In this document: positions 1 to 10,068 of the stretch, piece by piece
How positions within the stretch are numbered: the stretch's first letter is position 1
How the letters are laid out: the number at the start of each line of letters is the position of its first letter
Assembly (NCBI RefSeq): GCF_910592395.1
Contig: NC_088315.1
Span: forward strand, 15,235,808 to 15,299,807
Length of the DNA: 64,000 nt
Source: Lineus longissimus
Lineage: Eukaryota > Nemertea > Pilidiophora > Heteronemertea > Lineidae
Direction: 5' to 3'
Notes under the pieces: generated by a model
The model's input: the letters and a program-made list of their open reading frames with translations, nothing else
Told to the model about the DNA's origin: nothing
The model's database searches: none
Made by a program: the position numbers and the translations under genes

Positions 1-659
1 CTGTTATCTTTGTTGTTGATAGCCTCGCGGGTAAATGTGCTGGCATCTATCATTATGGCGTTGATGGCACAGGTAGGCCCGAGTGCATCATTACTTTGGC
101 AAAAGAATACCAAATACTTATTTTCGATTTTATGATAGAGCCTCACTGTGCACGTTGAATCAATTAGTTTACGGATTTTCCACCTAGTCCAACTGAGATC
201 AACCATTGTAGGCAGTCTACATTCTTTGCCACACTCCCATTGCAAAAAGAGGCGCAGCGCACCGCAGGTTTTTTCGAAAGAAATATGAACGTCTTTTATA
301 GTTCGAATCTGGTCGAAAGTAAGAGAAGACGTACTGGGAATTTCTAAGAATTCCGTTTGATTGCCGGCTGATAGTTCAATTAACAGGCAATCTGTCGAGT
401 AATTAAGCCAATAAGTTATGGCATCTTTGAGTCTCTTGGCCAACATAAGAAGGAGGATACACCCTGTAATTGTGACTAGTGTGTACAATAGCACTATTTC
501 AGTTCTAACCTCGGCAACCACATCCTGTATTTCTTCTGCCGTTGGACCATCTAATGCCTGTAATAATTTTATGTCAGTGGGGTTAATAATGGACAGCCCA
601 ACATCATTTCCCTCGGCTGCAAAGTTCTTTTGAGCTGTTAGATTCAAGATTCCTGAGCA
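1..659 (-). CDS. Open reading frame with one membrane segment, runs off the window
   Basis: Reading the minus strand, one frame stays open from just after a stop near 662 to the first base of the window, about 219 codons. It holds an acidic helical stretch, then a clear hydrophobic segment (fwd about 430-500, core residues TLVTITGCILLLMLAK), then a Cys-containing soluble part with the short motif WECGKEC. There is no good ATG near its beginning, so it may be the later part of the broken envelope-like gene just upstream (644-1206) after a frameshift, or a second ORF of the same retroelement. I do not recognise the soluble part. The product would continue beyond the window, so its end is unseen. 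Confidence 0.4.
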
Positions 660-1206
660 TTAGAATTAGGCGTAAACGTGGCGATAGTGAATAAACGAGG
701 TGCTGTCATCCCACTGCCACGACATAATAAGACAGTAACTGCAACAGCTGCATACACTGATAATACTGCCGTCACAATTTGGAGAGATAAGCCGGACCCA
801 AACCATGAGCCATCCAGTTCCTTGTAAGCCGCTTCTGTCTGTCTGGCCAAAAAGTCAGCTTGTGAGGCATTTATTTTTTTGACTGATTTCAAGCTGAAGA
901 TATGACGGTGCTCAACTTCATTTGAAACGTGTTATCCTTTGTAGCAATGTTGTTCCAATCTTGTTCATGTAAATCAATATTAGGTATTTGCGCAGGAATT
1001 GGTGCTTCCGTAATAGAATGTCCAGAATACGATGATAAATCGGCATCGGGGTGTATCCCTTTTAAGACTGGAAGGTTAATTGGGTGTAAATATGTTATAC
1101 CCTCAGCTTTGTCTTTGCAATTGGTGAGTGATGCCGGAATAAGCCACGTGGCGGCACTAATCTGACACTGGCAGGGGATTCTTACTATGCAAAAGGAGCA
1201 GGACTT
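644..1206 (-). pseudogene. Envelope-like glycoprotein fragment, C-terminal part (broken)
   Basis: Two overlapping minus-strand frames (1206 to 889, then 892 to 644) read as one protein with a frameshift near 890. The upstream part has a cysteine cluster (SFCIVRIPCQCQ) followed by a short Cys-bearing stretch ending in LTNC. The downstream part ends in a hydrophobic membrane segment (LQIVTAVLSVYAAVAVTVLL) and a short tail. Cysteine cluster, long ectodomain and single membrane anchor suggest the env-like ORF3 of a metaviral (Gypsy-type) or similar retroelement; this is inferred from layout, not from a confident family match. The gene is cut at 1206 by the LTR element, and its upstream piece resumes at 4588. 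Confidence 0.45.
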
Positions 1207-1717
1207 TGTAATCGTATTGTGTACAAAGGTTGTTGTCATTGCTTATCGTACCTTTAAGGAACAGGTAGCATGTATGCAGGACCGAAATAGTCTACAGGTA
1301 GTTTCAGGTGCGATGCCCCCGCCGCAATGCGCCATAATGCTAGCCTTTCATTGGCTGCAAAATGTTCCAGTCAGTGGCGCATTGCCCGGGTGCATTGCGG
1401 GCCTACCTGTGTGACGCAGCGATGACGCTTTATACTGCATTGCAGTGGCGTATTGCAGCCCCTTTTCGGCACCCTGATTGGTTGGTTCCTGTATATATGC
1501 CCTTTCCTTGAAGGTGGAAATACAATTATTATTATGATTTCGGATAGTCAAGTAAGAGTAAAATAAACGAAAGTACGTATCGTATCTACTTCTCGTGTGG
1601 AAGTTTCTCCTTACGATCCCAGAGAGTTAGTTTCCCCAGGATGGACGGAAAGGTAAAGATTGGTCTCCCCCTATAGTTATGGCCAATACGACGAGTGGAC
1701 AACACGATTAGATAACA
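1207..1717 (+). repeat. 5' LTR of the non-autonomous element
   Basis: 511 bp, TG...CA ends. It matches 4077-4587 at all but one base I could find. Because it lies upstream of the primer-binding-like site it would act as promoter for the element RNA. Confidence 0.9.
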
Positions 1718-1718
1718 C

Positions 1719-1736
1719 TGGTGGAGAATGCAGTGG
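1719..1736 (+). other. Primer-binding-like site
   Basis: The sequence starts TGGTGGAGAATGC one base after the LTR end, the position and TGG start expected for pairing with a tRNA 3' end. The matching tRNA was not identified. Confidence 0.55.
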
Positions 1737-1771
1737 TTTAAGGAGAGACGGAAGCACGAGAAGGACGCTGA

Positions 1772-2065
1772 ATGTTTGGTTTTGGAGTAAAAACACGTAA
1801 ATCGACTCAACGAGATTTTGCCGCTGTTTCCACGATACTCAATCCAAGCATGGCTACTTCGGGCGAAGCTGCGGAGAGAGCGGAGCGATTGATCAGCGAA
1901 CTGGAAGAACTTCGCGTGGCTTCCGAATTGCAACGAGTTTCCTTCGACAAATACCGGGAATCTGCCGAAGCACAGTCTCGGGATGTAGCAAATTCACTTG
2001 AAGGCATCAAAAACGATCTAACGAAATTCATAATCCAATTCTGGTGCGGTGTCCGGATACGCTAG
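1772..2065 (+). CDS. Short gag-like or leader ORF of the LTR element, 97 aa
   Basis: This is the first ATG ORF after the primer-binding-like site. It is charged and mostly helical, with a heptad-like stretch in the middle (residues about 30-80, ERLISELEELRVASELQRV), which suggests a coiled coil. No zinc knuckle or known gag domain was seen. Its last 16 codons overlap the antisense gene that ends at 2018. It may be the remaining N-terminal piece of a gag gene, truncated when the antisense gene became part of the element. Function unknown. Confidence 0.4.
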   Translation: MFGFGVKTRKSTQRDFAAVSTILNPSMATSGEAAERAERLISELEELRVASELQRVSFDKYRESAEAQSRDVANSLEGIKNDLTKFIIQFWCGVRIR

Positions 2066-3029
2066 CACCACATCCCCTCCTACGTAGGGCGTCGGGTGCC
2101 GTATTCGAATATAGACGTTCGTTTCCTCTCGAAAACGGTAAAAGTGGGCCGGAATGTCAGCAAAATAATATCCATAGATATAGGGCAGACCCATATCTTC
2201 CCCTCCCGCATTAAGATCGAGAAAAAGACTGCCTCCTTGCATCAGTGCCCTAAGAAAGGTCAGGGTCTCTTCTACGGTGCGAATGTCAGTTGGCAACCGC
2301 GGCAAAGCGGCCGAATTGTTGTCCCTGTCCTCATCAATGCATGACCGTAGAATGATTTCGGCCGTTTCTTGGGTCACTAGGGCCAGCACGGGCGGTGTCA
2401 GGGAAAATAGCGCTCTGCGGGCTATATCCCTTTCTGCCGTGTGCCAATGCGGCGTTTCAGCTACCATAAATGGCAGATTGTCAGCATTGGGCACTGCTTG
2501 CTCCATTGCTGGCCGAGGAGCTGGCTCATGATCAGGAACTGGGACTGGTTCGACCAGTCCCGGCGGCTCCTCTGGAACTGTGTCCACGTGATTGCCCTCT
2601 TGACGAGCCTCCTCACGTGGAGACTCGGGCGAGTCGGCAATGACCACCGTTTCCACTGTGAATGACAAAAATATTGACCTATTTTGGAATTTTATTGCAA
2701 TTTAAGCTATTTAATCAATTCCACTGAGCATCAAATCTTGGTAACAGTAACGTAGCTGCCTATATGTATGTGTTGCATAACTACACGTATCTATAATCTA
2801 ATCCATTGTCGAGCGTTGAGTTTAATTTCATCATATTTAAATTTTTATTGTTTTTATTTTTCATTTGGCTGAGTTATTTACAAGCGGACAATATGTTTCC
2901 ATATCATTATTCAATACTATTAGCCGATATATTTATGAACATCTATTTGAATTCGCCTATGCCTTCCGTACTAATGCAGAGAAAGTAAAGTAACTTACCA
3001 GTTCTTGGTTTTTTGGTTGGCGTAGCCAT
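2018..3029 (-). CDS. Two-exon gene antisense to its host LTR element, about 222 aa, unknown
   Basis: Exon 1 (3029-2999) starts ATGGCTACG in a good context and codes MATPTKKPRT plus one base, followed by a consensus donor GTAAGT. Exon 2 (2655-2018) follows a pyrimidine-rich acceptor ending attcacag at 2656. Phases match (1 nt + 2 nt) and the frame runs 212 more codons to a stop. The protein begins with a basic patch (KKPR), then an acidic Pro/Glu-rich stretch, then a folded-looking C-terminal half rich in aromatic residues (IYGYYFADIPAHFYRF). I do not recognise the family. The 343-nt intron (2656-2998) can survive retrotransposition because it is antisense to the element RNA. Weak alternative: the ORF alone, with no intron. 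A TATATATAA stretch lies upstream on this strand near 3507-3516. Confidence 0.6.
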
Positions 3030-4076
3030 TTTATTTAAAATCCACTTATTTCCTTTTATTAGTCCGAAGTCAAACGGCAAATTTCTGGCCATGTGCCTCA
3101 GATATAGACAACTGGACACCAAATTGCTTAAATTTCATTTAATTTTTTTCACACTTTCCTTAGTCTAGTCAAGGCACCGCATTGAATTATATCACCGGTT
3201 GTGTCTTAAAGTAACTATACATCACTGATGCACTTAGTGATTCTCATTCTGTACAAATAAAAACATTTTTTTTCTTTCCACAACTTGTTTAGGTCTGCGT
3301 TCTGTAATAACGGGATTTCTTCGAATTCTTAACACCAACCTCCTCACTTTAATGATTTTTCACTTGACTGCGAAGCAAATGGACCACGTTACTTCTGCAT
3401 AGGCACCTTATTCCGTTTCAATCACTATAACGATTAGAATTTCACAAAACAAATGACAAATACGAATTAGCTTTCTTCACTACGAACGATGATTCCGCCT
3501 CGGGCGTTATATATATTCATCGGCTAAATTCCTTTTGTTCGGGAAAACAAGTATCTTACCAGTGTATGACACTTTGTTTCTTTGTTCATGTCAACGGTAA
3601 AGTCAGCCATTCATCATAACACACATACATTCGTCGAAAAGGTGGTATTAATGCCAGTTTGATGAGTACATATAGACGACATTGATTACGAGTTACCACG
3701 ATGTATTGCTTGTATATTTAGCTTATTTCAGCCTTGTGCTGTCTTGAACAGGGCCTAGGTATATTGGTGCAATGTTTCCGTGACCGTACCAGCCTCTCCC
3801 TGCTTCTATTACTATTTTATGAACGATAATTTTGTAAGAATTAAGTGATGTGGTCTTAAGGACAGTCTAATGAGTGACATATGAAAGCAAAGTTTATTTC
3901 AGTCGTTTTCTATTAATAAGTCACAACTAAGAGATCGGGGTACAGCATCGACACGTTGCACCGAATTTGCTCTATGTATAATTGCCTTGTAATGAGTCTT
4001 TAGTATCACGAATTATTATGAATTCAAATGAACCCCTAGGCGACGGGTGTCGCCCTTTTTCGAAATGGGGGGATGG
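3030..4076. other. Interior of the LTR element without a recognised gene
   Basis: No convincing ORF on either strand. It holds the presumed upstream region of the antisense gene and, at 4063-4076, the purine-rich tract (aaatggggggatgg) next to the right LTR. Confidence 0.5.
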
Positions 4077-4587
4077 TGTAATCGTATTGTGTACAAAGGT
4101 TGTTGTCATTGCTTATCGTACCTTTAAGGAACAGGTAGCATGTATGCAGGACCGAAATAGTCTACAGGTAGTTTCAGGTGCGATGCCCCCGCCGCAATGC
4201 GCCATAATGCTAGCCTTTCATTGGCTGCAAAATGTTCCAGTCAGTGGCGCATTGCCCGGGCGCATTGCGGGCCTACCTGTGTGACGCAGCGATGACGCTT
4301 TATACTGCATTGCAGTGGCGTATTGCAGCCCCTTTTCGGCACCCTGATTGGTTGGTTCCTGTATATATGCCCTTTCCTTGAAGGTGGAAATACAATTATT
4401 ATTATGATTTCGGATAGTCAAGTAAGAGTAAAATAAACGAAAGTACGTATCGTATCTACTTCTCGTGTGGAAGTTTCTCCTTACGATCCCAGAGAGTTAG
4501 TTTCCCCAGGATGGACGGAAAGGTAAAGATTGGTCTCCCCCTATAGTTATGGCCAATACGACGAGTGGACAACACGATTAGATAACA
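4077..4587 (+). repeat. 3' LTR of the non-autonomous element
   Basis: 511 bp, partner of 1207-1717, followed by the target duplication actt. It is preceded directly by a purine-rich tract. Confidence 0.9.
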
Positions 4588-4705
4588 ACTTTATACTTCG
4601 TACATTCCTATTTCCACATGTCTTACTCCAACTGGATTCTGATCCAGTTGGAATGGTTAAGTAAGCTGAGACCGACAGAGGGCCGAGATGGATGCAATGA
4701 CCAAG
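4588..4705 (-). pseudogene. Upstream piece of the interrupted envelope-like gene
   Basis: On the minus strand a frame is open from just after a TGA at 4706-4708 down to the LTR edge. It is in the same frame as the env-like ORF at 1206 once the 3.4-kb element and one target duplication are discounted. It ends in a short Ser/Cys segment. Further upstream I could not follow the gene, so the old retroelement is degraded there. Confidence 0.45.
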
Positions 4706-5447
4706 TCACAAGTAAAAGAAAAATTGTACAGCTATGAATAGAAGGCCCCCTGGAACTTGGAACTTGGAATTTGGAACTTCATGGAACTTGGAACTCTGAT
4801 TAGGGAGTCCCGAATAGAAGATATGTTGCAGGTGGGTTGTTTGCTCTTGGGAAAAGAGCACTGAATAATAGAAGTACAGTTTTCAATTTTTTCACAGCTT
4901 TTGATGGCAATACTTTTTGGGGGGGTTTTCTCTGTGTACTCCCCTCCCCGGCCCTGCCCTGGCCACTATGATCGGATGATTATTGTGTGTTAAGATACCT
5001 CTATTCCTCATCTAGTGGACATTGACTGGAGATGGCACGACAATCGCTACTGGTTAAAAAAATATTCTTTTCTCTGATCAGCGTATGTGGTACAACTGTG
5101 GGTGTGGTAGCATTTTATGGCCTATCCCATGTGCTCCTGTGCTTCAAAGGGTTAATTGAGACAGTTACACAAATGAAACATTTGGGGACATTGGTGGTGG
5201 CAGGGCCACCATGTCAATAGCAGCTGCTGACCTCTAGGGGATGACAGTGGTTATTGTTGACGTAATGGTGTGAGAGTTGAGGATAGTATCTATCTATTGT
5301 GGTTACTGATACTGTGGTTACTTCGATTCGAAGGCTGTTAGGCTTGTTTCAATTCTGCACAAAGTTTAATCACTATTGAAAATATCCTTCACATAGTCTT
5401 CTGACTTGGAAGGCATTAAAGAACCAGCACCACAGGCATGTCACGTA
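4706..5447. other. No recognised gene
   Basis: It contains a short run of imperfect ggaacttggaa repeats (about 4750-4797) and a G-rich patch near 4919. A 62-codon plus ORF at 5032-5220 has no recognisable features. Confidence 0.5.
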
Positions 5448-5679
5448 ATTGGTAATTGGTAATTGGTAATTTATTTGGCCAACATAATAATTAAAGTACA
5501 TGTATGAGATTTTTAACTGTGGAAATAACGGCCAGGGACACAGCCAAGATCAACAATTAGATCACTTACGGCTGTGCCCCTGCTGAAATAAAATAGATTT
5601 AAGAGAAAGGACAAACACACACAAAAGGTACCTCTGGGTAAGAACCTGCATGGAACAGCTAGATACACAAAATGGTTAG
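5448..5679 (-). mobile_element. 3' end of a LINE (minus strand), cut by the Polinton
   Basis: On the minus strand about 55 codons of open frame (ending VPGRYFHS and a stop at 5513) lead into an AT-rich stretch and then a tandem simple repeat, aattacc-type, at 5450-5475. An ORF end followed within about 60 bp by a simple-repeat tail is the usual 3' architecture of many LINEs. Only the last residues remain, so the clade cannot be told. The fragment ends exactly where the Polinton repeat starts. Confidence 0.5.
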
Positions 5680-5806
5680 AGTAGTATGGTTCGTCAATAA
5701 GGACCAGCATTGAGGCGGTTCTTCTGAGGCGGTTCCTGCCTCTTACATCACGCGTTCCTCTGACGTCACAAGCATCAGTGGCCAGCATGACGTCACAAGC
5801 CAGCAT
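5680..5806 (+). repeat. Polinton left terminal inverted repeat
   Basis: 127 bp beginning AGTAGTATGGTTCG. It matches the reverse complement of 23907-24033 with two mismatches. It contains two TGACGTCA-like palindromes (gacgtcac near 5762 and 5789). Confidence 0.92.
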
Positions 5807-6300
5807 GATGTTAAAGAGGCAATTGTTATTAACGAGCATACTACCAGATACCGAGGTGAATATTTGAGACTTGGTATCTTGTTCTTGGGTGTCTATCCTT
5901 GGGGAAGGGTGGGATCCTGGATGGTTATGTTTTGGGTCCGGTATTAGATGAGTGTGATACAATCACGCCCCGGAATCACGCTCATCTAAGGTAATTGTCT
6001 AGGCATGTGGGTCAGAGCGGACACTGGACATTAGTGTAGGACAATATTATGCTTAATAGAAATGCAGGTCCAGGTAGACCTTGTCACACTGCATCCGATT
6101 CTGATGTGCAGCGAGTGATTGGTGGTCATTACATAAGAGCAATGGCTCTCATAGTATTGGTAAGTGTGGGACAAACCAATATACATCATTTGCATACATT
6201 TTACCCGCATCAATGACAATGGAGGCTAATGTTTCTCTGGAATAATTTATTCACTAATAATCACTGTGCCTTTCATAACTAAGGAGACATATGAACATTC

Positions 6301-6954
6301 TTAGACATAGAACTTTGGTAGGTGTTCCTTGTAGAGGAGAAACCAAGTTGTATCCTTGGGCTGCTCAAGAAAGCGTAATCTGCATGTCTGTAAAATGAAC
6401 CATGCACCAGGTCCAACTTCGACCGTCATGATTTTGAAACTGTCTCTATGAATAACTCGCACCCGATCATGTGTCCATCCAAGATGTTGAATGTTTGTTG
6501 GTAAAATCATGACCCCTTCGCAGTTGGCTAATTCAGGCTGGTAGTTATCACTGACAAACCTTCCTGATTTCATTACACAGTGTGGTAAGTCGAACACGGG
6601 TTTTGGAAACAGATCATTGTTTTGAATTGTCCAGTATCGATCATGATCCAACTCATTAAGGGCTGTGTACCTGTTGTCCAATATTTCCATGACCTGATAG
6701 ATGGGTAAAGTGGGTATTCTTGGTAAATTGAAGATATCAATCATAGTGAATGGCCCGTAACTTTCTTCCGCTGGTATTGTACGATTCAGAACAAACAATG
6801 TGCCATCGATAGGTCGGTACCAGTTAGTAAAAGAAAAGGAGCAACCTCGAGATTCTTCTGACGTCTCAAGGTCGTCGTAGGCCTGTTGGCCATATACGAA
6901 CACCCTGGCAATTCGCACAAATGGCAGTTGATCATCCATGGCCTGACACAGCAC
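6301..6954 (-). CDS. Unknown Polinton protein, 217 aa
   Basis: An intact ORF, the first from the left end of the Polinton, starting at 6954 or at an inner ATG about five codons later (MDDQLPF). No membrane segment, zinc motif or catalytic signature was seen. It is rich in aromatic and Asp/Asn residues and may be a structural or accessory protein. It is one of the few Polinton genes here without a stop. About 490 bp (5807-6300) separate it from the repeat and hold nothing recognisable; 6955-7644 upstream is likewise empty. Confidence 0.55.
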   Translation of the reverse strand: MLCQAMDDQLPFVRIARVFVYGQQAYDDLETSEESRGCSFSFTNWYRPIDGTLFVLNRTIPAEESYGPFTMIDIFNLPRIPTLPIYQVMEILDNRYTALNELDHDRYWTIQNNDLFPKPVFDLPHCVMKSGRFVSDNYQPELANCEGVMILPTNIQHLGWTHDRVRVIHRDSFKIMTVEVGPGAWFILQTCRLRFLEQPKDTTWFLLYKEHLPKFYV

Positions 6955-7644
6955 ATGATCTCACGAAGCCCTTACTGCTGGTGGGGTCATTTGCATATTG
7001 GCATTGGCAATGCTGTACTTATCTGGAATATCACTCATGACGATCACACGAGAGCCACGTACGGGTGCAGATGTTGTGAGCTCAATAATGTCACAAGTTA
7101 GCAGAATTTCTCTTTAAATAGTTTTATCAAAATGTCTCCATGGGAAGGTTTAGGATGACAAAAACAGATTTTTATGTTCATGCTTTTCAAATTGGAATAA
7201 GCTTTCTTCCCGCGTGAAGGATTTCAAATGGTAAGGATTACCCATTTTTTTTGTCTTGGGACTTTAAATCCCCAACACCAAGCTTTCTAATGTTGATAAG
7301 ATTGGTGGGTGGCGCTAGTTTCATCAAGCATCTGCTTTCGTTGACATTCATGTCAAATGTGGTGGAAATAGATGGCAAGGAGGTGTATTCTATGGGCTAG
7401 GGCATATATTTTACTTATTTATTTCTTTAAAAATATTTTATGTACATGAAACACGTTCAGTGTACATCATTGGTAAAGCAACATGGCATTGTGGTAAAGT
7501 ATCTCTTTTGAAATATTTGGGGTGGCCCTGATAAGGGCCGTTTGGTTTGGCTTGGAAGTTACTGGTCTATTTGGAGAATTTAGACCAGAACATCCGATCC
7601 CTGGTGGTCTTCAGGAAGTTCTCCTTGGCCTCCTCGAATCCCAG

Positions 7645-8739
7645 TCAACCAGGGGCGTACCGCATCTTCATGGCTTGTCGAAACTGGATAAAGAGAAGAC
7701 AGGCACTTCTCGGGACGCCCCTCAGCCGTCTCTGTCTCTTAATATAAACGAGTCTTCCCTGGGTGACGAGGATGAACGCTCGGATTCCTCCTCGGGTGTA
7801 GGTCGGATGACGCTGTATATGGTCAGTGAAGTTAACCTCCGGCACCCAGTCAGGAATGGCTGGTAGGGTCAAACATGCCCCAAAGAAGGCGGTTGCCTTC
7901 ACTTGTTGATCTGTCTGCTTCCCAACCTTCTGACAGAGGACCTTCATTACTTCGTCATCCACCGGTGCCGCGAGGAGGGCGAGGGCTTGACCGGCACGAT
8001 CAAGGCGCCACGTTTCTATTCTACATCGCGGCTTGGTGAGCTCTTGGAGAATAACAGGACAGAGTGCCCGATCGAAGAGGGACACAACCTTCTTCGATCT
8101 CTGTCCCTGTAATAGGGCCATGGCAACGCCTTTACCTCTGATGACAAGCCCGGCCCTCTACATGTCCCGGAACGAGTCTGGATGGACGTCCAGCAGAATG
8201 GGTAGCAGCTTACGCTCAGTCGCATCCCTCTCAGTGATATTACATCTGGGCGAACGGACCAATGTCAAAATCACCCTCACTTGGCTGGTGAGGATGTCAT
8301 CGGTTATCCCCCTCCTGTAGAGCAGCATCCGTACGCTCGCTTTGCTGAAGTGCTATCTCTCTAGCGCTTCCAGGCGATCGTACTTCTGGCTTACAATGCA
8401 CCACTGTATCACTTGACATCTTAGATGTCTATTTGCAATACAGGATGCAATGTTGGTCGAGCAGTGGAAACAATTAATCACCTCTTCGGCATCATCGCGT
8501 CTCTTGAGGTATACGGTGGCGCACTCCTCACAGACGGGGCTCCCTTCTTCTGAAAACCTGGCAGCCACCACTGGCAGCGACAGCTCTCCGACACCGCGTT
8601 GAAGACCTTCCATCCAGCGCCGCTCGAATTGCTCCCGCAGTTGGTCCGTCCCCATCATGGTGCCTGTGTAGTGACCGACATCTCCCCCACAAACGTTGTT
8701 GAGACAGGTCTCGTGATTGTGGTATGCCGCCACATTCAT
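7645..8739 (-). pseudogene. Unknown Polinton gene with two in-frame TAG stops
   Basis: Three segments share one minus-strand frame: 8739 to a TAG at 8353-8355, on to a TAG at 8158-8160, and on to the final stop at 7645, about 364 codons in all. The N-terminal part has paired cysteines (CEECATVYL then CFHC about 20 residues on), suggesting a small zinc-binding domain. The middle and C-terminal parts are helical and basic. No homolog is recognised. Both premature stops are TAG and the frame is otherwise clean, so this is either a lightly decayed gene or, less likely, a read-through product. Confidence 0.55.
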
Positions 8740-9315
8740 GAGAAACCGTGTACATTTTACCGCTAAAATGAAGGGGATGTGTTATTTTGCTTTCGATTGG
8801 TTGGAAGAAAGGGCCTTTATCCCTGATTGGACAACCCAAGTCATCATTGTCTAGGTTTGCTGAATTTACATCATAGTCTCGTTTTTACTTTATTTTTCAG
8901 CATCATCCTCCTTTTCCCTCCAAAAAAAGAGAATACCCGTAACATTTGACCTCTAATAAACGCACTCTTTCAGACAAATTGCCCAGAGCGCTATTATCTA
9001 TTTGATAATTGCCTTGTTAAATAGCCTTATGTAATCCTTCGGTTGGAAAGAAGTGATGTGATCATCGTGTAGCTTGCCCAGATATCAACAGTTAGACATT
9101 TAACTCATGCCTACTAGCTTTTGATAATCAACCAAGTATAGAAAATCAACAACACAATATTTTACTTTTGTACATTTTATTTATTGAGAATGAGACCGCA
9201 CTACTAAAGTTTATACATGCCTACGGCTCGGAGCTGAAAAAACAGTCCTGTATTGTCATTTCGGATACTTGGTCCACTCTATCACCACCACCATACAGTA
9301 GGCCTATACATATGA
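8740..9315. other. Intergenic, Polinton
   Basis: AT-rich spacer between the protease gene and the two-stop gene. No supported ORF or motif was seen. Confidence 0.5.
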
Positions 9316-9849
9316 TTACATGCGTATTTTCCTTAATAATTGGTCCATTACCATGTCCATTTCAACTAAAGGCACAACCAGACCAAATCTCTGGTACAAA
9401 CTACGTTGTACTTTAATATCATTCACCAACGATTTTGCATGCTTCTCTGGAAACATCATTGCGATAGTTTCATCCATAGGTTTCCCATAACGACATCTGT
9501 ACATTAGAAAGAATATAGTGTGTGGCCCACACATTGTAGTTATTGCGTTCTGTAATTGTCTTTTGTTAAAAGTCCACGATTTTGTATTTGTGTTCATAAA
9601 GTTTTCAACATGTTTTGAATGTGGTGGCAATCCATAACTATCCATGTATTCACCATGTCCATCTCTAGCCAAGAAAATTGCTACCCAGTGACTCCCCGGC
9701 TCATGTGCTTCATCTGTGTTGACTACCATGCAGCAGGGACGTACCTGAATGGGTTTCCTTGGCAGGCTGTTACTTGAATAAACACCTTGAAATGTATTTT
9801 TAGTCCACAATGTTCTTCTGAGGAGTGAATCAATTTGAATTTCGTCCAT
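9316..9849 (-). CDS. Adenain-like cysteine protease, 177 aa
   Basis: The fold signature of adenovirus-type (C5/Ulp1-like) maturation proteases is visible: His54 in GSHWVAIF, an acidic partner at Asp70 in the MDSYGLPP loop, Gln100 as a possible oxyanion residue, and Cys107 in MCGPHTIFFL. Polinton proteases of this type are thought to process capsid precursors during virion assembly. The ORF is complete with no stops and all catalytic positions are kept. It lies directly downstream of the capsid-tail remnant, the usual neighbourhood of structural genes in Polintons. The ATG at 9849 begins MDEIQ and is the only sensible start. Confidence 0.85.
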   Translation of the reverse strand: MDEIQIDSLLRRTLWTKNTFQGVYSSNSLPRKPIQVRPCCMVVNTDEAHEPGSHWVAIFLARDGHGEYMDSYGLPPHSKHVENFMNTNTKSWTFNKRQLQNAITTMCGPHTIFFLMYRCRYGKPMDETIAMMFPEKHAKSLVNDIKVQRSLYQRFGLVVPLVEMDMVMDQLLRKIRM

Positions 9850-9856
9850 CCTGACC

Positions 9857-10068
9857 TTAGATGTCGGTCAGAACGTCTCGGTTCTTTGTTATCTGATAAA
9901 TCCTTTCAAACTCGGCCAGTACGAGCGCTCTGTAGGCTTTGGTGGTTGCAACTTTAAACTCGAGCTTTACGTCAAGGTTACCATTTTTCCTTACGTCAAA
10001 TGCTGGACACTCTGGGTCTGCGGGTGTCAGGGCTATAGGATAAAGGGCTGTACCCTGCTTGAAATCAT
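9857..10068 (-). pseudogene. C-terminal remnant of a Polinton capsid-type protein
   Basis: A minus-strand frame open from after a TAG near 10071 to the TAA at 9857-9859 gives about 69 residues. They match the closing part of the conserved Polinton virion protein often labelled F54H12.2-like: a KNGNLDVKLEF strand, then VLAEFERIYQI, then a short charged end. I take this as the last strands of the double-jelly-roll capsid protein; that identity is from memory of the family and is tentative. The preceding several hundred codons are missing and replaced by the 10033-10539 gene, which implies an internal deletion of the main shell gene. Confidence 0.5.

Larger units (their letters stand above)
1207..4587 (+). 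mobile_element. Non-autonomous LTR retrotransposon, 3.4 kb
   Basis: Two direct repeats of 511 bp (1207-1717 and 4077-4587) start TGTAATCG, end GATAACA and differ at one position that I can see (1391 t, 4261 c). The element is flanked by a 4-bp duplication, actt, at 1203-1206 and 4588-4591. A primer-binding-like site starting TGG lies one base inside the left LTR (1719), and a purine-rich tract (4063-4076) abuts the right LTR, so the element points to the plus strand. The 2.36-kb interior has no protease, reverse transcriptase or integrase, so it must depend on enzymes from elsewhere. Near-identical LTRs point to recent insertion. It interrupts an older minus-strand env-like gene, whose frame is open on both sides. 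Confidence 0.9.

Noticed and set aside
418-633. 71-codon plus-strand ORF
   Set aside because: It is the shadow of the minus-strand membrane ORF, which has a better hydrophobic segment and a longer open frame.
5032-5220. 62-codon ORF with hydrophobic segment
   Set aside because: No splice, homology or context support; length expected by chance.
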